Counted from the stretch's first letter, positions 45,171-55,901 are shown. The stretch: 64,000 nucleotides of DNA from Stentor roeselii (GCA_006503475.1 RSEH01000021.1:62001-126000), one strand, 5' to 3'. The notes: a model not told the origin generated them from the sequence alone. Numbers and translations: made by a program.

Positions 45171-45521
45171 ATGGAAAGCGCGAATGTAAAACAAAACATC
45201 TCAACTCTCGAAAACTCGATCTCAGAAGTCCAAAAGATCCTAAGAGACTCCAAAAACCTTGCTGAAAACACAAGATCCGAAATAGTAGGAATGGAATCCA
45301 CAGTTTCCCTTCTAACAGACGACACCCCAAAAGCGTTTTTTCCTCAGATTTCAGAAATGTTTAAAGATTTCCAACAAGAAGTGAAAAACCAGGGCGACGC
45401 CAATGAATACTTCCAAAAGCAGCTGACAGATCTAAAAAAAGAAAGTTCGATCATTCACCAGAAGATAATCGCTTCGAATACGAAATCGAAGATCTTAGAA
45501 GATGCAGTTGGGTTTAACTAG
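45171..45521 (+). CDS. Small coiled-coil protein
   Basis: The product is 116 aa from ATG 45171 in a CCACC context. It is almost wholly helical with heptads (LENSISEVQKILRDSKNLAENT, FKDFQQEVKNQGDANEYFQKQL), predicting a short coiled coil. There is one Pro and no Cys or Trp. The size and single coiled coil suggest a subunit of a larger assembly (SNARE-, BLOC- or kinetochore-like), but there is no family-specific motif. It stands between the SH3 gene and a long coiled-coil gene, all on the plus strand, and ends 47 bp before the next ATG. Confidence 0.7.
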   Translation: MESANVKQNISTLENSISEVQKILRDSKNLAENTRSEIVGMESTVSLLTDDTPKAFFPQISEMFKDFQQEVKNQGDANEYFQKQLTDLKKESSIIHQKIIASNTKSKILEDAVGFN

Positions 45522-45568
45522 TAGTTCAATAAGGATTACCATCCTTTAATCCTAAGTCGATTAAATAA

Positions 45569-46480
45569 ATGAGTGAAGGAGAGAGACCCGAAACCATCAA
45601 CTCTTATTTAATTTCATTATCTGATACGATTTTCAAGGAAAATCACCTTGGCTCTAATGACTTCGCACCTCAACCTGTCCCTGACTTTCAATCTTTTTCT
45701 CCTAGGGCCTTGCTTTGCAATGTTCGAGATGAGTTGATGTCACTGTTGCAATTTAAGTTAAACTTTTCTAATCACTCTGATTATCTCAACTCGGAAAACA
45801 CGAAACTTGAGACTTGTACTCAAAACTGTGAAGTTCAAGTGAGGAAACATTTAAGGGCTCAATATGAGTTAAGGGTTTCACTACAAGAACGGAAATGGAA
45901 ACTTGAAGACCTTGAGTCAAATGAAGAAAATTATAGAAAAAAAACAGAAGTACTTGAAAAACAAATTGAAATACTCAAAGTTCCGAAAAAATTTGATGAG
46001 AAAAAAATTCGGGTTGAAATGGAGAAAAAACTAGAGGAACTTAAAAAAAACCTTGAAAAACAAGACGAAAACTTTGAAATTCTTCAGAAAATTAACTTGG
46101 ATTTAAAAAATCAACTTGAAGAAAAAACTTTTGAGTTTGGAATTTTAAAGAAAGAGAAAAGGAGAATTGAAAATTTGGCATTGGTCTTGAAGACTTCTCC
46201 TGAAAAAGGAAGTGTTGATGAATTACAACCAAATCCTGAATGCAGCATTTTTCTGAGTCCTTTGATTGAGAAGAGTGAAAGGAGAAAATCTGAACTTCAA
46301 CCTCGTCATAAACGGTCTTCTACTGGCGATTTTGATTTTAATCAGGTGATTGAGAATTGGATGTCGCCAGATCCTGTTTTTGTTAAACAGGAAGGAAACA
46401 AAATGCCGGTGAAGGTTCCTAGAAGAAATTTATTCCATAAAAGGACTTACAGCAAGGTGGATGATAGTATTTTTAAATAG
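45569..46480 (+). CDS. Coiled-coil protein with basic C-terminus
   Basis: The product is 303 aa, starting in the TAAATAAATGAG context. Residues 70-215 form a long coiled coil rich in Glu/Lys (KKTEVLEKQIEIL, KLEELKKNLEKQDENFEIL). The last 85 residues are basic and Ser/Pro-rich with candidate phosphosites (KTSPEKG, FLSPLIEKSER, WMSPDP). A short N-terminal segment (SFSPRALLCNVRDELMSLL) may pack as a helical bundle. I recognise no family. Cyclin-dependent-kinase-type S-P sites suggest cell-cycle or cortical regulation, which is speculative. Confidence 0.75.
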   Translation: MSEGERPETINSYLISLSDTIFKENHLGSNDFAPQPVPDFQSFSPRALLCNVRDELMSLLQFKLNFSNHSDYLNSENTKLETCTQNCEVQVRKHLRAQYELRVSLQERKWKLEDLESNEENYRKKTEVLEKQIEILKVPKKFDEKKIRVEMEKKLEELKKNLEKQDENFEILQKINLDLKNQLEEKTFEFGILKKEKRRIENLALVLKTSPEKGSVDELQPNPECSIFLSPLIEKSERRKSELQPRHKRSSTGDFDFNQVIENWMSPDPVFVKQEGNKMPVKVPRRNLFHKRTYSKVDDSIFK

Positions 46481-46856
46481 AGTAGTATAAGAATCGATTT
46501 AATTAACCCTAACAGAAACCTGATCAAACTATTTATCAATCTTTATCTTGATAATCAAATAACCCCAAACCTAATAATTCATTTATACCTTCTTATTCAC
46601 TAAACCATATCTAAATACATCCCGCATCAAACATTTAAATCAACTTCCAATACTTCATGCATCAACCCTAATACTTCCAACTCCAAAAAAGCCAAATCAT
46701 AAAATTCTCGCAAAACCCTCCTCCCAACCTTCAACCCCCAACCTTCAACCCTTCACACCATTCCCACAAAAAAATCCCAAAATCCCTAAATCCCTAAATT
46801 TCTATAAGAAAGCCAATCCAAGCAATCTTCCATTACGAAATATTCTTCCTATTAAA
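46481..46856. promoter_or_regulatory. Pyrimidine/C-rich spacer upstream of the importin gene
   Basis: This 376-bp spacer has no open gene. The plus strand is strikingly G-poor and C/A/T-rich, with short direct repeats such as CCAACCTTCAACCC (twice near 46717-46752) and telomere-like CCCTAA cores (about 46507, 46670, 46784, 46792). Because both flanking genes are on the plus strand, this is likely the promoter and 5' UTR of the importin gene. Similar C-rich coding-strand tracts precede RPS23 and mtHSP70. Confidence 0.4.
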
Positions 46857-49800
46857 ATGACTGAAGGATACGCAGCGATCGTGAACTTACTCCAAACGAC
46901 CTACACTACAACAGACGACAAAGTGCGCCGCCAAGCAGAAGACCAGCTAATCATAATGAGCCGTTCATACGACACCATGATCCTGACGCTTCTCGAAATA
47001 ATCTCAGCAGGTCAAGACCATCACCTGCGGCAGTCAGCAGCGGCCCGTCTTCGGTTGCTGATTCGAAGTCTTCTAGAAGAGTCACGAATCACGTCATCAG
47101 TGGAAAAATGTTCAATCTCTGAACAGATCTTCGACGTGTTGACGAGTCCGATTCCTAAAAGCATAAAAGAAGTCCTCGGCTCTTGCCTTACTAATTTGAT
47201 TTCTGATAATAATTCAGGAGTAGTCGCTACAAAACTTCATGTTCTCTGTAATCAACATTTGAGACTCTCTATTCCTGCTGTTCAAGGAAGCCTTATTTGT
47301 GTCAAGTCGATCTTTAGCATGATTTCTGCTGATTTTTCAACTAAAGATATGTTTGATAAATTACTTCCTACCTTGGCTAATGTTGGGAATACTTACTTGG
47401 AATCGTTTTACAAGTTTCTTGGAAATAACTCAGAAGCCGCTTTTGAAGCTGCTTGCGTTTTAAATGCTTGGGCTGATACTTTTAGTCAGATTCTTGAACA
47501 TTTTGAGATGATTTCACCGAAAACTGTGAAACTTTTTTTAAAGGAAGTGAGAATTGCGGAGATTTTTTTGAGAATTTTAGATTTTAAGGTAAATGAAACG
47601 GGACTTGCTGTATTTGGAGAAAATGTGGAAAATAAAGAATTGACTAAAGCGAAAATAGGAGTTTTGAAGAGTTTGAATGTGATTTTGCAGTTCACGATTG
47701 ACTCGAAGAAGAAGTTGATAGAAGAACAAGCTCATACTCAACTCACTACTCTTGTTGGAATGGACCTTCCTGAGAACCCTTTTGTGAACATCACTTGGAG
47801 CATCATCAGTCAACTTATTGAAATTCTTGTGAATCTCGGAAAAAACGTAGTTTTTTCCAATATTCCTGAAGACTTTCAAAAGGAATTCGTTATTGAGTCT
47901 CTGAATCTCTTGCATAAATGTTGTGCTGAGTCAAGATTTTTCAATGTCTTTGCTGCGGTTTATAAGGAACTTATCAATTTCGTGATAATCAGCTCGCTTA
48001 GATATTCAGATGAAGAAAAAGACCTGGTCACTCGAAACCCTCAGGAATTCGTCGATATGGGAATGGACATCTGTGAGCGTCAAGACTCAGAAACTGTGAA
48101 AACTGTCAGTGCACGACTTTTAGAAGCAATTTGTGATAACATTGACGGAGCTTTAACCTACGTAGTCAACCTTTTAAGTGAAAATTTCTTTCAAGTATTT
48201 GAAGAACGTGTGAAAAACTTGTCAGATCCAAGAATTTTTAAGTTTTCTTCAGAAGAAGAAGAAAAAATCGATTGTTCTTTTTTGATTTTGAGTACTTTGA
48301 ACTATAACATCTCGAAAAGAACTGATTTGGTGGTGACTTTAAACAATATGCTCGGGAGATATGAAGGGATATTGACCCAGACTCACTCAGCAACGATTCA
48401 ATCAAGACTTTGCCTGTTTCTTTACTTTTTAATTGAGCATCTTCACTCTGAATCACCTGAAAAGTTCTACAATTTAATTGATTTCATTGTGAATTGTATG
48501 ACTCCTCAAAACCCTTTTGAAGCTGGAATCATTCAAGCTTGTGATACTTTTTCTGCAATCACCCAAGATGAAGAGGTCATGCTAAAAATGCATCAAAATA
48601 TCGAAAAGATCTTTAATAAGTTGATCACATCTATTTACTCACAGAAACAATACACGTTTTTCGAGTCAATTGGAGAGTTTTTGAACTGGTATTCAGAAAT
48701 TTCTCATGAACAGGTTGTGGTTACCATTGATCAACTTGTCAAGAAGATTTTAGTTGAAGTTCATAATGATCGGCCTTTAGCTGGAAAGTGTTGGAATGTT
48801 GTTAGAGCTGTTTTGAACTCAGAGTTTTTACCTGTGAATCAAATAGTAATGAAAAATTAGACTGTTTATGAGGAATTAATGGTGCCTGTCTATCAACTTC
48901 TGCAATTTCCAGAAAAACTTGCATTTGAAGAAGATATTATTTTGGTGATCTTGACAGCGATAAAGAAAACAAAATCAATTTCAAAGATTCAATGGGAGAT
49001 CTTATCAATCCTAGGTCATTACCAGATGAAACAAGAAGATTCCCTTCAAGGTCTTCTGAAACTAATAAGTTGTTACTTGCAATACGGAAAAAATTTCATT
49101 CAAGAAACTCCAGCGATACTGGAAAGTCTCGTCGAGATGTCCTTCAAAGCACTCTACTCAAAAAAATCAGGAGTAGTGAGAGAAAGCAACTGTTGTGACG
49201 GGGCAGTTTTACTCCAACTCCTTCTCACTTCTTTCCCCGGATACCTCGACAAGTACCTTCCACTAATCCTAGAAAAAGCGTATCTAAGATACACAAATCC
49301 CCCAATTTCATTCAACTTCTTCAAAATCCGCCTTCTTCAGGTGTTCCTAGCAGCATTCGCTTACAATTTCATTGAAACTGCAAAAATCTTACAATTAGTT
49401 ATACATGACTCAGGAGTTACTTGTTTTCGCTTCGTGGTACTTGAAATAATCAACAATTACCCTGGGTTCAAATACGAATTCGACCGAAAAATCGCAATGG
49501 TCGGCTTCGGCGAGTTGTTGATGAACATGAACTTGAATCAAGAGCTTCAAGAACTGGCTTCTCATGTTTTCGAAGTTTTGATCGTGATTCTTTCAGGGAA
49601 GTCGCCTTATGACAGCCTGAAGCAAACGAAGATGAATCTTTTAGTTGATAAAATCATGAAAGATGACCTTGACGGCCTTGGAGATTCAGAGATTATTGTA
49701 AAGGGCACGAAGTATATGATGTCTGAAGCGAATAACCCTGGAAGTGAAGAGTCAGAAGCGATGATGATCATCGTTCAAGTGATGAACTCTTTCCATGAAT

Positions 49801-50006
49801 ATGACGAGTACAACGCGTTTAAACAGACTTTGAACTTTTTGAATGAGAAGAACTCGGAATGGACGAAAAATAGAATCGCTAGTCTTCCTGAAACTAGGAA
49901 AAAGGAACTTATTGATGTTGTTGCTAGTCAGAAGGTTAAACTTAGCATTCCTGGAAATAGTTCAGCTGTTAGGAAAATAGCGAAACCGAGTTACAGGAAA
50001 TTTTAG
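46857..50006 (+). CDS. Importin-beta-type karyopherin, one intron
   Basis: The spliced product is 1044 aa (663 from exon 1, 381 from exon 2). The N-terminus (TEGYAAIVNLLQTTYTTTDDKVRRQAEDQL) and HHLRQSAAARLRLLIRS match the importin-beta N-terminal RanGTP-binding region. The rest is HEAT-like helical pairs throughout, with hydrophobic and acidic loops (DPRIFKFSSEEEEKIDCSFLIL) as in importin-7/8, CSE1 or Kap120. Splicing at 48846-48860 joins VNQI to TVYEELMVPVYQLL. Length fits a full-size karyopherin. These carry cargo through nuclear pores under Ran control. Exact subfamily is unresolved by eye (IPO11/Kap120-like and CSE1-like are both possible). Confidence 0.88.
48846..48860 (+). other. 15-nt intron in importin gene
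   Basis: The sequence is GTAATGAAAAATTAG. Exon 1 ends exactly on a codon (…AATCAAATA) and exon 2 begins ACTGTTTATGAG in frame. Retention gives a stop at its TAG. Confidence 0.92.
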
Positions 50007-50053
50007 AATAGCATAATGGTGAATTTCAGATTTATTATGGAAGGTTAGGTTAT

Positions 50054-50329
50054 TCATCTGGAGTCGTCGAAATTTGAGGAATTTCGGAGAAGGGTTTGAA
50101 CGAATAGCCTTTCTATTGCTTTTAAGCAGGAATCGTCGGGTGTGTCTGAGGATGGAATTGATAGTTGACGTTCTTGGATGTCTGAAAGGTTTATGTCGTT
50201 GTCTGTCAGGAAGTTCTTTTTAGATGGACGGAGAAGAATCACTTTTCTTGATGGTGAAACTGACCTGCGGTAAAAAAAGGTCCTGCTTGATGTGCTGGAA
50301 AATCGATCTGTGGCTGATAAGGAGTCCAT
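50054..50329 (-). CDS. Small Ser/Arg-rich protein
   Basis: The product is 91 aa from ATG 50329 in an AATAATG context. It is Ser/Arg/Lys-rich in the first half (RFSSTSSRTFFYRRSVSPSRK) and has SP-type sites; the second half (DINLSDIQERQLSI, CLKAIERLFVQTLL) is more amphipathic. There is no known domain. It has a convergent arrangement with the importin gene (gap 47 bp). It could be a phosphorylated cortex or RNA-binding factor, but that is unsupported. The codon use and start context favour a real gene over a chance frame. Confidence 0.55.
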   Translation of the reverse strand: MDSLSATDRFSSTSSRTFFYRRSVSPSRKVILLRPSKKNFLTDNDINLSDIQERQLSIPSSDTPDDSCLKAIERLFVQTLLRNSSNFDDSR

Positions 50330-50577
50330 TATTCTTAATTCTTTTAAAATTTTAGTTTTAATCTAGAAATTTCGCTTTCTTATATTTTTTTGATAATTGA
50401 ATAGTTAAGGATTTTAGATATAATTTAAATTTAGAACTTTTAGACTTTACGACTCGATATTCAACAATTTTTTCATTTTGTTAAAATTCAGTGATGAGAG
50501 AAAAAATTAAATTAGGGAAAAGAACTTGAATCAACTGCATTAATTTCAAATAATAAACGATAATGATTACAAGACTC

Positions 50578-51039
50578 TCATGATAATAAATTATTCAGAG
50601 TGACTACAATTTTTTTGTATTTTCCTGGAATAAAAAATCTTTCTGAATCTCTTCTTCGCGTATTTGAATTACTGAAGCATCTCTGTTGTTTTTTAAAGCT
50701 ATCATTTATATTGACTCCTCTTAATAGGGTATTCTTCAGCTTTGAAAAAGATCGAGATAAATTTACTTCAGGCATTTTGAACTGTTTTAAGGATTCTGGG
50801 TGTTTGTCTCTTGAAATTTTAGGTGTTTTGACTTTAACTCTGATCCTGAATTCTGAGGCTGTCTTTTGATTTGAGTGAGACTCTGGATTATACTTTTGAT
50901 CAAGTAGGTTATCTTCTCTTGTGACCATTGGGATCTTAACGTAAAATATGCTCTTTGGAGATTGAGATGAGTTTCTGTAGACAAGTTTGGAGTTCAGTAC
51001 TTTCCTTTTGTCTCTGATAAGTCCAGAACTTAAGTTCAT
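50578..51039 (-). CDS. Small basic unknown protein
   Basis: The product is 153 aa from ATG 51039 (MNLSSGLIRDKRK). It is Lys/Arg/Ser-rich, has no TM or Cys cluster, and shows segments such as PKSIFYVKIPMVTRE and ESLKQFKMPEVNLSRSFSKLKN. The longer frame to 51072 would need a non-ATG start. I recognise no family. The C-terminal 50 residues (QQRCFSNSNTRRRDSERFFIPGK) are the most basic. It resembles the other small basic, Ser-rich genes at 50054-50329 and 59941-60415 in composition, though not in sequence. Confidence 0.6.
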   Translation of the reverse strand: MNLSSGLIRDKRKVLNSKLVYRNSSQSPKSIFYVKIPMVTREDNLLDQKYNPESHSNQKTASEFRIRVKVKTPKISRDKHPESLKQFKMPEVNLSRSFSKLKNTLLRGVNINDSFKKQQRCFSNSNTRRRDSERFFIPGKYKKIVVTLNNLLS

Positions 51040-51250
51040 ACTTTTAGTTAATAGGGGAAATATAATGTGCAACTAAAATATTTAAATCCTAACAATAAAC
51101 CTCACACTAAAGAATCCCTCACAAACCTCATCAATCATCAACAAAACTCCACTTCAACAAAACCCCACATCAAACATAAAAAAAATAATCTCCCTCTAAA
51201 TAAAAAAATCTTTCAATTACCAAATAAACTGATCTAAAATCTTTCTCTTC

Positions 51251-51913
51251 TCACTTTCCTTCCTCCCCGTCTTTCTCAATAAACTCCTGCCTAGTTTTCA
51301 GTAGTCCATAAGCAGCAAGTAAAAAAGTAAGAGGAACAATGATCATTGCAAGAATAATTCCTTCTTTAATCTCCAAGTCTTTCGTGTCAAACCTGTGAGT
51401 ATTCGTCGAGTCGATGTTCCAAAAGCGTGCAGCAAGAACATAAGACAAAAGTCCGAGGTTATAAAAAATGCAGGGCAAGACGAAAAAAATCCAGATTCTT
51501 CGAAATTTGAATTGAGCTTTAAAGAAACTCCAGATATGGAAAATTGCACAGATCAGGTAGAGCAATACTGAAAAAACACAGAAAAATATCATCAAAGCTC
51601 CACCTATTTCGAAGTTTAAGACGTAATCACAGAAATTTGGACAATTTCGCTGTACTAGATGTTTTAAACTCTTGCAAGCATCGCTGATCACGTCTGATAT
51701 GCCACTTTCGTTGTTGAAATTAGAGAAACTCGTGAAACTCCTGGCATGAAGCAATCCAAAATCCCACCAGCAGTACTTAAACCATTGAAACAACGCTAGA
51801 TCAGTAATAATCAAAGCAATCATAACAAACGAGAGTACAACAAAAGCAGCAATATGTCTTTTCCTGATATTCCTATGAACCAAGTATCGTTTCTCCACAA
51901 ATATTTCCCTCAT
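51251..51913 (-). CDS. Four-transmembrane protein
   Basis: The product is 220 aa from ATG 51913 (MREIFVEKRYLVHRN). There are four hydrophobic segments: about 21-44 (HIAAFVVLSFVMIALIITDLALF), 101-125 (GGALMIFFCVFSVLLYLICAIFHI), 134-160 (IWIFFVLPCIFYNLGLLSYVLAA) and 181-202 (ILAMIIVPLTFLLAAYGLL). The first extracellular loop has two Cys (CKSLKHLVQRNCPNFC, three in total) that could form disulfides. The topology is like tetraspanin-type or MARVEL-type proteins in general, but no signature residues confirm either. Another unrelated-looking four-TM protein is at 62792-63325. Confidence 0.75.
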   Translation of the reverse strand: MREIFVEKRYLVHRNIRKRHIAAFVVLSFVMIALIITDLALFQWFKYCWWDFGLLHARSFTSFSNFNNESGISDVISDACKSLKHLVQRNCPNFCDYVLNFEIGGALMIFFCVFSVLLYLICAIFHIWSFFKAQFKFRRIWIFFVLPCIFYNLGLLSYVLAARFWNIDSTNTHRFDTKDLEIKEGIILAMIIVPLTFLLAAYGLLKTRQEFIEKDGEEGK

Positions 51914-52111
51914 TAACTTTATAACCCTCTTCAATCATCAAGTCCATTCATAAAATCTCAAAATTCCAATAATTCCAACCAAAATCCTTCCACCTTCCTT
52001 CCCATTCCAAATCCAAATTTCAACAACCCATTTGAGCCCTATTCAAAAAAAGTCTAATTATCCCATTTTCCCTTAAATCAACTGATTCTCAGCCAGTCAT
52101 TTTAATAATAA

Positions 52112-54055
52112 ATGCTTAGGCTAGCATCACACCTGAGTAGATCAGTCTTATCTCGAAACTTTTCCAAAGCCGGAGGACAAACAGCTAAAGCGATCGGTAT
52201 CGACTTGGGAACGACAAACTCATGTGTGGCTGTTCTGGAAGGTGGCCAACCTAAAGTGATCGAGAACTCAGAAGGCATGAGGACTACTCCCTCCGTAGTC
52301 GCTTTCACTGCTGAAGGTGAGAGACTCGTCGGAATCGCAGCGAAAAGACAAGCAGTGACAAACCCTGAGAACACTTTATACGCAACAAAAAGACTCATCG
52401 GGCGAAGATTCGACGACCCGATGACTCAAAAGGACTCAAAAACCCTTGGCTATAAAATCGTCAAAGCGCCAAATGGAGACGCTTGGATGGAAGCCCAGGG
52501 GAAAAAGTACAGCCCCAGTCAAATCGGCGCCTTTGTCCTCACCAAGATGAAAGAAACTGCTGAGGCCTACCTCGGAGGGGGGGTCAAAAAAGCTGTGGTC
52601 ACCGTGCCAGCTTATTTCAACGACTCTCAAAGACAAGCTACTAAAGATGCGGGTCAAATTGCAGGACTTGAAGTAGAAAGAATCATCAATGAACCCACTG
52701 CTGCCGCACTTGCCTATGGACTTGACAAGACTGACAATAAAGTCATCGCTGTCTTTGACTTGGGTGGAGGAACTTTCGACATTTCAATACTCGAGATCTC
52801 TCAAGGCGTCTTCGAAGTCAAGTCAACCAACGGCGACACTTCTCTCGGCGGGGAGGACTTCGACAACGTGCTTCAGACCTACCTGATCGACGAGTTCAAG
52901 AAAGAGACAGGAATCGACTTGAAGTTCGACAAGACTGCCTTGCAACGAGTGAGAGAAGCAGCTGAAAAGGCGAAAATTGAGCTTTCCTCTTCAACAATGA
53001 CACAGATCAACCAGCCTTACATCACTGCCGACAAGTCAGGCCCAAAGCACATGAACGTCAAACTCACCCGTGCGAAGTTCGAACAGTTGACTGACAGTTT
53101 AATTGAAAAAACTAAGAAACCTTGTGAACAGTGCTTGAAGGACTCAGGACTTTCAAAGAATGATATTCAAGAAGTCATCTTGGTTGGAGGCATGTCGAGA
53201 GTACCAAAAGTACAGGAATTTGTAAAGGTCTTATACGGAAAAACTCCTAATAAAAGTGTCAACCCTGATGAAGCCGTCGCTGTTGGAGCCGCTATTCAAG
53301 CTGGAGTCTTGCAAGGTGAAATGGGAGGAATTGTCTTGTTAGATGTCACTCCTTTGTCACTTGGAATTGAAACTTTAGGAGGAGTTTTTACCAGGATTAT
53401 TAATAGGAATACTACTATTCCTACCAGAAAGTCGCAGGTATTTTCAACTGCTGCTGATAATCAACCCTCAGTCACTATCAAGGTACTTCAGGGAGAGAGG
53501 GAAATGGCAAATGATAACAAGTTGCTCGGAAATTTCGACCTTTCTGGAATTCCTCCTGCTCCTCGAGGCATGCCACAAATTGAAGTCACTTTTGATATTG
53601 ATGCAAATGGACTTGTCCATGTCAATGCTAAGGATAAGGCAACTGGAAAAGATACAAGTATCACTGTTCAGTCCTCTGGAGGACTTAGTAAAGCTGATAT
53701 TGAAAGAATGGTCAAGGAAGCGGAAAGACTTAAAGCTGAAGATGAGAAAAAGAGAAGCGCGATTGATACGAAAAATGAAGCTGATAACGTGATTTATAAT
53801 ATTGAGAAAACTATGCATGAACATAAAGACAGGATACCGGAAAATATCAAAAATGACATCAACTCTTCCATTCAAGAACTTAGGGAAAAGATGAACAGTG
53901 ATGATGTTGAAGGCATGAGGACTGCTATTGAAAAGATCAAAACTCAGTCACTTGAAATCGGAAAAAGCATTTACCAAGGACAGGCAAAAACTGATGAGTC
54001 TAAACCTGAGGAAAATAAAGAAGAAGACGCAAAGGATGGCGAGAAGAAGGAGTAA
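52112..54055 (+). CDS. HSPA9: Mitochondrial HSP70 (mortalin/SSC1 type)
   Basis: The product is 647 aa. The presequence [19 protein letters not shown] is an amphipathic basic targeting peptide. Then come HSP70 signatures: [78 protein letters not shown]. The bacterial-DnaK/mitochondrial linker and substrate-domain sequences ([43 protein letters not shown]) follow; the acidic tail ends in KDGEKKE with no ER or cytosolic EEVD motif. Length is normal. Mitochondrial HSP70 drives protein import and Fe-S cluster assembly. The start follows TTTTAATAATAAATG, the typical context. Codon use is GC-richer in the first half, as expected for a strongly expressed gene. Confidence 0.97.
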   Translation: MLRLASHLSRSVLSRNFSKAGGQTAKAIGIDLGTTNSCVAVLEGGQPKVIENSEGMRTTPSVVAFTAEGERLVGIAAKRQAVTNPENTLYATKRLIGRRFDDPMTQKDSKTLGYKIVKAPNGDAWMEAQGKKYSPSQIGAFVLTKMKETAEAYLGGGVKKAVVTVPAYFNDSQRQATKDAGQIAGLEVERIINEPTAAALAYGLDKTDNKVIAVFDLGGGTFDISILEISQGVFEVKSTNGDTSLGGEDFDNVLQTYLIDEFKKETGIDLKFDKTALQRVREAAEKAKIELSSSTMTQINQPYITADKSGPKHMNVKLTRAKFEQLTDSLIEKTKKPCEQCLKDSGLSKNDIQEVILVGGMSRVPKVQEFVKVLYGKTPNKSVNPDEAVAVGAAIQAGVLQGEMGGIVLLDVTPLSLGIETLGGVFTRIINRNTTIPTRKSQVFSTAADNQPSVTIKVLQGEREMANDNKLLGNFDLSGIPPAPRGMPQIEVTFDIDANGLVHVNAKDKATGKDTSITVQSSGGLSKADIERMVKEAERLKAEDEKKRSAIDTKNEADNVIYNIEKTMHEHKDRIPENIKNDINSSIQELREKMNSDDVEGMRTAIEKIKTQSLEIGKSIYQGQAKTDESKPEENKEEDAKDGEKKE

Positions 54056-54101
54056 CTATTAATAGTATGAAGCATTTTATTAGAATATTATATTATACCG
54101 C

Positions 54102-54623
54102 ATGGGTCCTATTCTTGCCCGACTTCTTTCTCGTTCTTTCCGTCAGCTTGAACATGATGTCCTGCTTCTTGGTCTTGAAGGCGCTGGTAAGTCGACCATT
54201 CTTCATAAACTTAATGAAAATAATGACTTGGCTGTCATAGAAGACTTTATGGAACAGCTATTTTACCGAAACATGCGAATTGTCAGCTGGGATTTAACCG
54301 GTTCTTTATCAAGACGCAAGTTTTACGAAAACTGGCCAAATCTCGGAGGTCTAATATTTGTACTAGACTCATCAGATCACAACAGACTAGAAACAGCAAA
54401 AAAAGAGTTCTTCGAGTTTTCACAGTTGAGGAAAAGTGACGAGTTCCCAGTTCTTATTTTTTGTAATAAACAAGACCTTCCAGAAGCTTTGAGTGTAAAT
54501 GAAATCGTTAATTTCATGAAAATTGATGATTCGAATATGTGTTGTTTGGCTCAAGGCCTTTGCAGTCTCACTGGCGACGGGATCCACGAAGGGTTTAACT
54601 GGCTTGAGAATAATATAGCATAG
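54102..54623 (+). CDS. Divergent Arf-like small GTPase
   Basis: The product is 173 aa with Arf-family layout: MGPILARLLS (Gly2 for myristoylation), LLLGLEGAGKSTILHKL (P-loop), switch II region SWDLTGSLSRRKFYENW, LIFVLDSSDHNRL, IFCNKQDLPEAL (NKQD) and a final helix FNWLENNIA. In canonical Arfs switch II reads WDxGGQ-x(2)-(I/L)RP; here the second Gly and the catalytic Gln are replaced, giving T-G-S. The switch I Thr is not obvious. Nucleotide binding looks intact but GTP hydrolysis and effector contacts should be altered. Position just downstream of mtHSP70 has no clear functional meaning. Confidence 0.85.
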   Translation: MGPILARLLSRSFRQLEHDVLLLGLEGAGKSTILHKLNENNDLAVIEDFMEQLFYRNMRIVSWDLTGSLSRRKFYENWPNLGGLIFVLDSSDHNRLETAKKEFFEFSQLRKSDEFPVLIFCNKQDLPEALSVNEIVNFMKIDDSNMCCLAQGLCSLTGDGIHEGFNWLENNIA

Positions 54624-54745
54624 TTAAGTCTGGCACTTGAGGAATCTGGGTGTTGGAAATGATTATAACATTTGAGGTTTTAGATAATTATGGAATTTAG
54701 TGTTTTCAATGGCTTCACATGGATTCGATAGATTTAAGTAAATCT

Positions 54746-54866
54746 CTTGAATTTGATAAGAAGAGGTTTAAGGATTTTTATTATGAAATTTATTTGATGT
54801 GCATCACTTGAATTTGATTAGCAGGGTCTTTAAGGATTTGAATGATGAAATTTATTTAATTTAATG
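54746..54866. repeat. Two imperfect 61-bp tandem units before a phosphatase gene
   Basis: Unit 1 starts at 54746 and unit 2 at 54807; both begin CTTGAATTTGAT and share TTTAAGGATTT and ATGAAATTTATTT. The second unit runs into the ATG at 54864, so the duplication lies in the promoter/5' leader. Confidence 0.75.
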
Positions 54867-55901
54867 GACTATAATTTAAGAGTTATGGTAAAGCTTACTT
54901 TTTTCCTTACTGATGACCTTCACTCTGAGGAATCATCTGCTATTTTAATCCAAGCAGTCAGAGAGCTTGTTGAATGTATTGAATATGATACTCTGCCAAA
55001 GTTCATTATCCTCTTATCAGAATTATCAAATCGTCTTAAACCATGCAAAAAGTCAGAGCAAGCCTATTCAATCCTCATAAGCTGCATAATCCTCCAAAGA
55101 AACTTATCAAAATCACCCGAAATCCCTAAAAATATCCAAAAAATCCTTTCAAACCTAATCGAGCTCCAAATTTCTCAAAAACCTCTTCACTCTAAAAGTT
55201 CTTTATTTCAATCAACTCAATCAATTCTCAACAATTCAGCAAATCTTTTAAACTCTTTAAAATCATTAAAAAGTTGTTCACTGAAAATTTTCCATCTAAT
55301 GCATTTTCTGACAATATTTTCAAGTCTTTCCTTCAAAAGCAGCCTAAGAACTTTAATCAAATTACTGACCTCAACAAGCGATTCAAGTATTTTTTCTTCC
55401 ATTCTAAACAACTCAGCTCCTTTTTTACCTGATCAAGAACTGCCAAAACCGACATTGGTTCTTGATTTAGATGAAACCTTGTGTCACTTAAACGGAAGTC
55501 ACCTGATGTCCAGGCCAGGGGCTCAGGACTTTGTCACTCGTTTAAGTGAAAAATTTGAGTTAGTGATTTTCACGGCTGCTCAGGAAAATTATGCGAATTG
55601 GGCCTTGGCGATTATTGATCCTCTTCATAAGATCGTGTTTCGACTTTATAGGCAGCATTTAACTTGCTATGGAGCTGGTTTTGTTAAGGACTTGAGTATT
55701 CTTGGAAGGGACTTGGATAGAGTTGCGATTATTGACAATGAACCTGGAAATTTTAGATGTCAGCCTGAAAATGGAATCAAAATAAGTACTTGGACTGGAC
55801 AGGCTGATGATAGGGAACTTTCTAGGATTCAAATGGCTTTTTTGGAAATTTGGCATGAAGGCGTTGGGTTTAAGGAATTTATTAAGGATCTTGGGTTTTG
55901 A
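54864..55901 (+). CDS. FCP/SCP-like (NIF-domain) phosphatase
   Basis: The product is 345 aa. The first 185 residues are helical and Leu/Ser-rich without a recognised domain. The NIF/haloacid-dehalogenase phosphatase follows at about 190-345: LVLDLDETLCHLNG (nucleophile and general acid Asp), SRPGAQDFVTRLSEKFELVIFTAAQENYANW, FRLYRQHLTCYGAGFVKDLSILGRDLDRVAIIDNEP, and WTGQADDREL. This is the CTDSP/CTDNEP1 (dullard) pattern. The catalytic DxDxT/V sequence is intact. Such enzymes dephosphorylate RNA polymerase II CTD, lipin or other Ser-phosphates. The extra helical N-terminus is longer than in SCPs. It ends with TGA. Confidence 0.9.
   Translation: MDYNLRVMVKLTFFLTDDLHSEESSAILIQAVRELVECIEYDTLPKFIILLSELSNRLKPCKKSEQAYSILISCIILQRNLSKSPEIPKNIQKILSNLIELQISQKPLHSKSSLFQSTQSILNNSANLLNSLKSLKSCSLKIFHLMHFLTIFSSLSFKSSLRTLIKLLTSTSDSSIFSSILNNSAPFLPDQELPKPTLVLDLDETLCHLNGSHLMSRPGAQDFVTRLSEKFELVIFTAAQENYANWALAIIDPLHKIVFRLYRQHLTCYGAGFVKDLSILGRDLDRVAIIDNEPGNFRCQPENGIKISTWTGQADDRELSRIQMAFLEIWHEGVGFKEFIKDLGF

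Noticed and set aside
46780-46805. CCCTAAAT repeats as telomere remnant
   Set aside because: Only two copies, next to an expressed gene, within a generally C-rich leader.
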